The notes under the pieces were generated by a model, which saw nothing but the letters and a program-made list of their open reading frames with translations, was not told where the DNA came from and ran no database searches. Made by a program: the position numbers and the translations under genes. From the NCBI GenBank assembly GCA_018671635.1, contig JABHHG010000170.1:1-19732 (forward strand): a DNA stretch of 19,732 bases, given 5' to 3'. Shown here in pieces: positions 13,761-19,732 of the stretch (the first letter of the stretch is position 1; each line of letters opens with the position of its first letter). This DNA comes from Fidelibacterota bacterium. Lineage in GTDB: Bacteria > Fidelibacterota > Marinisomatia > SCGC-AAA003-L08 > D37C17.

Positions 13761-16729
13761 CACCTGATTTTTATTTCAAAGAACATCTTGATTTTTTAAA
13801 TAAGGGTGGAAATATAGATAATTGTACTTCAAATTTTCTTACTCCATTTCTCTTTGCAATTAACAAACCAACCTGTCTCTTTGTTGACGACACACTATTC
13901 AATTTACTGCATGAGCAAAATCAATTAAACTGGTCTAAAGATGGCATGCTTTGGATTCCACCAAAAGCAGACTATATGGATGAGGTTCCTGTTGGATTCA
14001 GTTCTTTATATAGTAAGTCAATTCAATTATTAAAGACAGTTTCCTCCTCTTTGTGGGACGATGTAAGGCTTGTTGTTTGCAGCCAATCACAAAAAGGCTT
14101 GCATATCCCTGTTTTACAATCTCATCCTTTTGAGGTAAATAAGGCCTGTGACTATGATCTGTTAATTTCATTTTTGAATGAAAATCAATATGAAAATGTG
14201 GATTTAGTGGTGGAGGCTTTTCAATATTCAATCAGAGGGGCTATTGTTGATTTTTTTCCACCCACTTCAGATAATCCTGTTCGTGTAGGGTTTTATGGTG
14301 AAGATGTGGTATTGCATACTTTTGATATTAATTCTCAAACAACTATTAGTTCTTTAGCTGGTTATAAAATTTCAACAAATTCTGATGAGGGTAAAAATGT
14401 TAGTCTTGACATTTTACTTCAAGATAATTTTAACAAATTCTACCTCGATAAAGATTATTGTCTTTCTGGTGGAGATTCTAAGGGTGGAAGGGTTGGTTTT
14501 CCATTCAAAGAATTAACCTTTGAGTCCTTTATTGAATCTCATCGGGAATCTTATAGCTCATTGAAATATAATTGTTTATGTGGATTTATTTCGAAGGCTG
14601 AAGTATGGTCTCCACCCTGGTTTTTAAAAAATAATACCAATGAAAACCCTGTTTCTGAAATTTCTAATAAAAATATATTCAAATATGCTGATCTCCATAT
14701 TGGAGATTTTGTTGTTCATCAAGATTGTGGAGTGGGTCTCTTTAGGGGCTCAAAAGTTCTTGATAGTGATGATGGTGAACTACAGGAATTAGTAGTATTG
14801 GAATATTTAAATGGTGGCTTAGTTTCTCTTGATATTAATTATCTTCATAAACTAAGCCATTACGCTAATGCGGATACTGAAAATGTGGTCTTGGATTCAT
14901 TAAACAAAAAGGGAATCTGGGAGAAAAAGAAGAAAAATGCTAAAAAACAGGCTAATGAAGTTGTAGAATCTTTGTTGTCTGCATATGCACTGAGGAGTCG
15001 AGTAACGCGACCACCTTTTGTTGCTGACAAACAAATTGAATCTCTTTTTATCAATCAATTTCCATATGATGAAACTGCTGATCAAAGGCGAGTATGGGGT
15101 GAAATTTCAAATGACATGGCGAATAATAATCCTATGGACCGATTGCTGTGTGGTGATGTGGGTTTTGGTAAAACGGAAATTGCTATTAGAACTGCATTTA
15201 GAGCCATTCTAAATGGAAAGTTTGTGCTTGTGTTGGCACCAACCACTATCTTGGCACAACAATTAGAAAGTTCATTTAAAGATCGGCTTTCAGTTTTTGG
15301 GGCATATGTAAATTCTGTTTCTCGATTTAAAACCAAAAAAGAGATTCAAAAAATTAAAGAATCTTGGGCTAATGGTAAAATTGACGTTCTTGTAGGAACA
15401 CATGCTGTTTTATATGATGATATTTATTTAAACAATGTTGGGCTAATTGTTATTGATGAGGAGCATCGATTTGGAGTAAAGCAGAAGGAGAAAATTAGAT
15501 CTATCAAACACACTATTGATATTTTGTCAATGTCTGCCACACCGATACCCCGTACGCTTAATTTAGCCTTAGCGGGGATTCGAGAAATTTCAACATTAAA
15601 TACACCGCCAAAATCTCGACTACCCATTGAAACACAGGTTTCATATTTTAACGATTCCCTTATCAAGGCTGCTATTTTAAATGAAAAATACCGAAATGGA
15701 CAGCTTTTCTTTGTGCATAACGATGTTAAAACTTTGCCGAATTATGTATCTTATATTCAAAAATTAATTCCCGCAATTTCAATTGGTATTGTAAGTGGAC
15801 AAATGCCTTCTCGACAAATAGAGCGGACAATGAATCTCTTTGTAAATAAAGAAATAGATGTTCTTGTTTGTACATCTATTATTGAAACTGGAATTGATAT
15901 TGCAAATGCCAATACTGTCATTATTAATAATGCCCAGCAGTTTGGGTTGTCCCAATTATATCAAATTCGGGGTCGGGTCGGTAGAGGAATAAAGCAAGCA
16001 TATGCCTATTTATTACTACCTCAAGGAAGGGTCTTGAAGCGAGATGCCTTTAAAAGGTTAAAAGCCATTGAAGAAAACACACATTTAGGTGCTGGATATA
16101 ATATATCAAACATGGATTTAGAAATTCGTGGGGCTGGAGCTGTTTTTGGATATAAGCAAAGTGGAGGTGTGGGAAGTATCGGGTTTGAGTTGTATTCATT
16201 ATATATCAAAGAGGTGTTGTCAAAACTAAAGGGTGTAAAAACACCCGATATTCTACCTCAAGATGTAATAGTTAACATCTACAAAAATGCAATTATTCCA
16301 GAGAAATATATACCTTCACCTTCAATCAGAATTTCTTTTTACAGGAAACTTAGCTCTGTTGACACTATAATAGACATAGATAATATTGAAGATGAGTTAA
16401 TAGATCGTTTTGGTCCTATTCCTAATAATATTAAGAAGCTAATATATAATTGGAAAGTAAAGGTTTCAGCGGCTTCTTGTGGAATTTTATCAATTGAAAA
16501 AAAGGGTTCAATTCTCTCTATTTTATTATGTCAATCTACTTTGGAACATTCCATTAAGTCTGTTTTTAAATCACTTCCTCAACTTTCTACAGAAATGGGT
16601 TGGGAGTATCATTTTAAATCCAAAAAAAATGATGAATTATGTATTTTATTTAACATTGAAAAGGATGGAGATATTTCTTCAAAGGTTTTAATGTTTATGG
16701 ATAAATTACGAGCTATAATTAAACAATAA
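13742..16729 (+). CDS. mfd: Transcription-repair coupling factor
   Basis: Displaces RNA polymerase stalled at lesions and recruits UvrA. Parts in order: UvrB-like N-terminal region with SIRGAIVDFFPP (163-174); RNA polymerase-interacting domain (about 315-375) starting LHIGDFVVHQDCGVGLFRG; superfamily 2 translocase with Walker A GDVGFGKT (471-478), TTILAQQ, DEEH (572-575), SATPIPRTL and QIRGRVGR; the TRCF C-terminal domain, beginning near PEKYIPSPSIRISFYRKL. At 995 residues it is about 150 shorter than E. coli Mfd, the loss lying between the UvrB-like segment and the polymerase-binding domain. There is no early ATG: TTG 13742 or GTG 13751 must be used, and both fall inside parS. No Shine-Dalgarno sequence is seen before either. 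Confidence 0.95.
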   Translation: MFHVKQSPDFYFKEHLDFLNKGGNIDNCTSNFLTPFLFAINKPTCLFVDDTLFNLLHEQNQLNWSKDGMLWIPPKADYMDEVPVGFSSLYSKSIQLLKTVSSSLWDDVRLVVCSQSQKGLHIPVLQSHPFEVNKACDYDLLISFLNENQYENVDLVVEAFQYSIRGAIVDFFPPTSDNPVRVGFYGEDVVLHTFDINSQTTISSLAGYKISTNSDEGKNVSLDILLQDNFNKFYLDKDYCLSGGDSKGGRVGFPFKELTFESFIESHRESYSSLKYNCLCGFISKAEVWSPPWFLKNNTNENPVSEISNKNIFKYADLHIGDFVVHQDCGVGLFRGSKVLDSDDGELQELVVLEYLNGGLVSLDINYLHKLSHYANADTENVVLDSLNKKGIWEKKKKNAKKQANEVVESLLSAYALRSRVTRPPFVADKQIESLFINQFPYDETADQRRVWGEISNDMANNNPMDRLLCGDVGFGKTEIAIRTAFRAILNGKFVLVLAPTTILAQQLESSFKDRLSVFGAYVNSVSRFKTKKEIQKIKESWANGKIDVLVGTHAVLYDDIYLNNVGLIVIDEEHRFGVKQKEKIRSIKHTIDILSMSATPIPRTLNLALAGIREISTLNTPPKSRLPIETQVSYFNDSLIKAAILNEKYRNGQLFFVHNDVKTLPNYVSYIQKLIPAISIGIVSGQMPSRQIERTMNLFVNKEIDVLVCTSIIETGIDIANANTVIINNAQQFGLSQLYQIRGRVGRGIKQAYAYLLLPQGRVLKRDAFKRLKAIEENTHLGAGYNISNMDLEIRGAGAVFGYKQSGGVGSIGFELYSLYIKEVLSKLKGVKTPDILPQDVIVNIYKNAIIPEKYIPSPSIRISFYRKLSSVDTIIDIDNIEDELIDRFGPIPNNIKKLIYNWKVKVSAASCGILSIEKKGSILSILLCQSTLEHSIKSVFKSLPQLSTEMGWEYHFKSKKNDELCILFNIEKDGDISSKVLMFMDKLRAIIKQ

Positions 16730-16744
16730 TTTTACGGAGAATTT

Positions 16745-18445
16745 ATGCGCTTGCTTCATGTGTTAATATTAATTTCATTTAGTTTTTCTATGGATGTTGT
16801 CACAATTGGTGACCACGTTTTTTTAGATAAAGATTTTTTTACTAAATATGGTAAAGATGAGTGGTCAAGAAGCGATGAAAAGCAGAAGGATCGTATGTTG
16901 AATGATTATATCAAGAGAGAGGCTTGCGCCATACAGGCAAAATCTATTGGTTTTCTAAATGACCCAAGCATTGCCATAAAATTGAGAGATAGATCTAATA
17001 TGGTGATGGTCAACTCTGTTTATGAGGAGTTAGTTGCTAAGCCATTAGTTTCTAAAGAGACTCTTTCTAAAACAAGAAACAATATCAAGGTTGAAATAGA
17101 TGTCTCCCATATTTTAGTGGCATATAAAGACTCTAAGCTTCAACAACCGCCCAATCGAACCAAGGATGAGGCTTTTCTTTTAGCTCAAAACATTAAGGGC
17201 AAGTTTGAATCGGGTAATCTCTTTAATGAATTAGCAAAAAAACATTCTGATGATCCGAGCGCACAAAACAATGGTGGTTCTCTAGGATGGGTTGGTTGGG
17301 GGCGAACTTTTGGCACCTTCCAAGATGTTGCCTTTAAGTTAGATATAAATACAATTTCAGACCCTGTATTAACAGATTATGGATACCACTTGGTTTTAGT
17401 TAAGGAGAAAAGGGCCTCAGAACATGCCGAGTTAATGGGAGAAGAACTAGAAGCTGTCGTCTATAATGCCAGCCGCGGAACCGTTTCTCATTTACTAAGA
17501 AATGCAGCCACAAGTTTTGATTCTTTAAAACTTTCAAACGCAAAAGTTGAATATAATGATATTGCTTTGTCAAAAATTGTGAATCTTATTGTAGATGAAA
17601 AAGATCGCAAAAAAATATCTGGACAGTATAAAGTTGATTTAGTTTCGCTTTTTGATGATGCTGAAGATGTTGGTGTTGTGTGTGTGTACAATAACCGAGG
17701 GGTCGGCATTAAGTGGTTTTCACAAAAACTGCGCGGAACCCCTTCCTCAAGACATCCCAATTTAGAAAATATTGATAACATCAAGGCTGCATTCAATATT
17801 ATCCTTCTCCAGGATATTGCTGTTAAATTGGGTAATAAAAAACAAATTCATAGTGGTGGTTTATATATCAATCAAGTGAAATCAATGGAGAACTCTCTTC
17901 TTTATGATACCTATTTAAAGTGGTTGGTAAATACAGCACCAAAGCCTGATTCACTTCTGGTGAGTCAGTATTATGAAAAAAATAAGGAAGAAAAATATAG
18001 GGATCCTGTAAAAATTGTGGTTCGTGAGATCAAGGTCTTAAATCGTGAGCTTGCTGATAGTTTATTATTAGAAATTCAATATGGATTAAACTTTGAAGAG
18101 GCTGCCATCTTGTATAGCAAAACCAACCCATCACGTGGTGGTTTAATGCAGCCCTTTTCTGAGGGGAAATATAATGAAATGGGTAATGTTGCCTATACAT
18201 TAGCCAATGGGGATATTTCACAAGTAATTGAAAATTTAGATCGAAGTTTTTCAATCATCCGTGTTGAAGAAAAACTTCCTGAACAGTACTCAGAATTAAA
18301 AAAAGTTTATACCCGTATAGAGTCATTATTGATAAGAGAGTCACAGAAGATTGCTAAAGAAAATGGAGTTGAAGGGTTATTTGAAAAACTAAATATTATT
18401 ATTAATCCCGATTTTTTTAATGGAGCTGCTATTGAAAAAAATTAG
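16745..18445 (+). CDS. Periplasmic peptidyl-prolyl isomerase with two parvulin-like domains
   Basis: A 566-residue exported folding factor. Residues 1-15 form a signal peptide. After a helical N-terminal region, a complete parvulin domain (about 116-222) shows VSHILVAY with His122, the GGSLGWVGWG core (177-186), then DPVLTDYGYHLVLVKEKR with the second His215. A long middle segment (225-415) has no family I recognise. A second parvulin-like domain (about 420-510) keeps the shape (RGGLMQPFSEGKYNEMGNVA...) but lacks both histidines, so it is probably a binding domain. A strong Shine-Dalgarno sequence, ACGGAGA, stands just before the ATG. It starts 15 bases after mfd and overlaps the next gene by 26 bases, so mfd and both chaperones probably share a transcript. 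Confidence 0.88.
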   Translation: MRLLHVLILISFSFSMDVVTIGDHVFLDKDFFTKYGKDEWSRSDEKQKDRMLNDYIKREACAIQAKSIGFLNDPSIAIKLRDRSNMVMVNSVYEELVAKPLVSKETLSKTRNNIKVEIDVSHILVAYKDSKLQQPPNRTKDEAFLLAQNIKGKFESGNLFNELAKKHSDDPSAQNNGGSLGWVGWGRTFGTFQDVAFKLDINTISDPVLTDYGYHLVLVKEKRASEHAELMGEELEAVVYNASRGTVSHLLRNAATSFDSLKLSNAKVEYNDIALSKIVNLIVDEKDRKKISGQYKVDLVSLFDDAEDVGVVCVYNNRGVGIKWFSQKLRGTPSSRHPNLENIDNIKAAFNIILLQDIAVKLGNKKQIHSGGLYINQVKSMENSLLYDTYLKWLVNTAPKPDSLLVSQYYEKNKEEKYRDPVKIVVREIKVLNRELADSLLLEIQYGLNFEEAAILYSKTNPSRGGLMQPFSEGKYNEMGNVAYTLANGDISQVIENLDRSFSIIRVEEKLPEQYSELKKVYTRIESLLIRESQKIAKENGVEGLFEKLNIIINPDFFNGAAIEKN

Positions 18446-19706
18446 TCTTTTTATTTTAATTGTATTTTCTTTAGCAGGCGCCAATGAAGCCCCGGTTGAT
18501 GGTTTATTGGCGGTTGTGGGAAATAATACGATCTTACATACAGATGTATTTCAGCAATCTCAAATGATTGCAATGCAACAAGGTATAGATGTGTCTCAAA
18601 ATCCTTATGCATTTGAGCGAATATATAATGAAACTCTTTCAAATATGGTTGATCAATATGTTTTGCTCACTGCCGCAGAAAAAGATACAACTATAAAGGT
18701 TTCAACAGAAGAGGTGGATGTTGCCCTTGAACAGCAGTTGGTTGAAATTGTTGCTCGCGCGGGCTCTGAAAAGGCTTTGGAGGAAGCTCTGGGGCAGCCC
18801 ATTAGACAAATTAAAAAAGATTATTGGCATGAAATTAAAAATATGATATTAATTGATCGCTTTAGATATAATTTGTTTGCTGGTGTTGAGGTGTCACGAA
18901 AAGAAGTTCAGGCTTTTTACAAAGCCTATAAAGACTCACTTCCCCCATCTCCAGCAAAGATTAAGTTTAGTTTAATAGAGCTACCGTTTGTGCCAAGCGA
19001 AAAATCTAAACTATCAGAGTTAAGTTTAATCAATCAACTCAAGGAGCAAATTGATGGAGGCGTTTCTTTTGAAGAAACAGCGAAGGAGTTCTCGCAAGAC
19101 CCTGGCTCTGCTAAAGTTGGTGGAGATTTGGGATACATGAAAAGGGGTACATTGGTTTCTGAATATGAGGAAGTGGCTTTTTCTCTTAAAATAAACGAAA
19201 TTAGCAATCCTGTGCTTTCTTCTTTTGGTTATCATCTCATACAACTTCTAGACAAAAAAGGTGAAAGTATACACACTAGGCATATATTGCGCTTTCTTAG
19301 ACCCTCTGAAGAAGACAGGGAGGTTGTGTTGGCTGAAATTAGACAGCTTTATTCAATGGCTCAATATGATCCAGGCTTGTTTGATTCCCTCGCTTTAGCT
19401 GCAAAATATGATTTTAAAAACAACTCTGGGGTTTATCCTGCTGTTGATATTAATACAATACCAATTGATGTGCTTTCTTCAATTAAAGATGTTCAAAGCA
19501 ATACTATTTCATACCCCTTTGAGTCTCAAAAGGAATCGGTATACCTTGCCTATGTTTTTGAAAAAACTGATTCAGTTAATCCAACCCTTGCAAACTCATG
19601 GAAATCCATTAAAGAGTTTGCAAAAAATGACAAAATTAATAAAATATTTTTAAGCTGGTTAAAAGAAAATAAAGGTAAAACTTATATTAAAATTTTTCAT
19701 CCGTAA
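18420..19706 (+). CDS. surA: SurA-like periplasmic chaperone/peptidyl-prolyl isomerase
   Basis: A 428-residue exported chaperone, probably for outer-membrane protein biogenesis. The signal peptide covers 1 to about 21 (cleavage likely after LAGA). The SurA N-terminal domain begins VDGLLAVVGNNTILHTDVFQQ (26-46), the standard opening of the family, and continues as helices to about 160. Parvulin-like domain 1 (180-280) has GGDLGYMKRG and SSFGYHLIQL but lacks the first catalytic His (SLIEL in place of SHIL). Domain 2 (283-382) begins THRHIL-like (HTRHILRF) but lacks the closing GYH. The size matches E. coli SurA (about 428). ATG 18420 lies in the end of the previous gene, after a T7 run; a TTG four codons later is a possible alternative. 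Confidence 0.88.
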   Translation: MELLLKKISLFILIVFSLAGANEAPVDGLLAVVGNNTILHTDVFQQSQMIAMQQGIDVSQNPYAFERIYNETLSNMVDQYVLLTAAEKDTTIKVSTEEVDVALEQQLVEIVARAGSEKALEEALGQPIRQIKKDYWHEIKNMILIDRFRYNLFAGVEVSRKEVQAFYKAYKDSLPPSPAKIKFSLIELPFVPSEKSKLSELSLINQLKEQIDGGVSFEETAKEFSQDPGSAKVGGDLGYMKRGTLVSEYEEVAFSLKINEISNPVLSSFGYHLIQLLDKKGESIHTRHILRFLRPSEEDREVVLAEIRQLYSMAQYDPGLFDSLALAAKYDFKNNSGVYPAVDINTIPIDVLSSIKDVQSNTISYPFESQKESVYLAYVFEKTDSVNPTLANSWKSIKEFAKNDKINKIFLSWLKENKGKTYIKIFHP

Positions 19707-19709
19707 ATT

Positions 19710-19730
19710 TTTACAATTAAATTCTGTAAA
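19710..19730. repeat. Short inverted repeat after surA, at the window edge
   Basis: TTTACA (19710-19715) and TGTAAA (19725-19730) are inverted copies with a 9-base spacer, four bases after the surA stop. It could be a weak terminator stem or an operator for the next gene; the sequence ends before this can be judged. Confidence 0.25.
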
Positions 19731-19732
19731 TA

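Noticed and set aside
18412..18445. Programmed frameshift joining the two parvulin genes at the T7 run
   Set aside because: The downstream gene has its own ATG and a proper signal peptide, so it is a separate exported protein; simple overlap explains the junction.

Overview
This is a compact, AT-rich stretch of bacterial chromosome, with roughly one third G+C by eye. It holds 20 complete genes and the 3' end of a 21st. No gap between genes exceeds 75 bases, and I see no insertion sequence, prophage, CRISPR array, tRNA or rRNA. The cell is a diderm (Gram-negative-type) bacterium. YidC carries the large periplasmic P1 domain, two parvulin/SurA-type periplasmic chaperones are encoded, and DapF implies the diaminopimelate pathway. 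Start codons are mixed (ATG, GTG, TTG) and many genes lack a Shine-Dalgarno sequence. My best guess, by inference only, is a marine FCB-group bacterium such as Candidatus Marinimicrobia (SAR406).

Layout. Bases 1-4699 (+) form one tightly packed run: the end of an M48 (Ste24-type) protease, a secreted lipase of the Geobacillus/Staphylococcus family, a HAD phosphatase, a MarR regulator, MutY, a PlsC-like acyltransferase and a DoxX-like membrane protein. It meets tail-to-tail, with overlapping ends, a minus-strand six-TM protein (4688-5413). Next come dapF (+), a zinc-ribbon Nudix hydrolase (-), a PfkB sugar/nucleoside kinase (+) and queF (+). Bases 8192-13741 hold rpmH-rnpA-yidD-yidC-mnmE-mnmG, the block usually found beside the chromosome origin, with genes abutting or overlapping. 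Bases 13742-19706 hold mfd and two parvulin-domain chaperones.

How the genes fit together. The rpmH-to-mnmG block links ribosome assembly (L34), tRNA 5' maturation (RnpA), membrane protein insertion (YidD, YidC) and U34 wobble modification (MnmE/MnmG). QueF, just upstream, serves the other wobble modification, queuosine at G34. MutY, the Nudix protein and Mfd are genome-maintenance or nucleotide-housekeeping functions. The two parvulin proteins act on exported and outer-membrane proteins.

The most striking non-coding signal is a perfect 20-bp palindrome at 13741-13760 that contains the ParB centromere site parS (TGTTTCACGTGAAACA). It sits on the mnmG/mfd junction, so both candidate mfd start codons lie inside it. 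The usual downstream rsmG-parA-parB are absent and mfd takes their place. dnaA, normally upstream of rpmH, is replaced by queF. Other points of interest are an L34 whose near-universal N-terminal TYQP motif is replaced, a lipase that keeps its catalytic triad but lacks one zinc ligand and most calcium ligands, a shortened Mfd, and two adjacent chaperones with complementary degenerate parvulin domains. I found no clearly new multi-gene system; the window is mostly housekeeping genes in a somewhat rearranged origin-type order.
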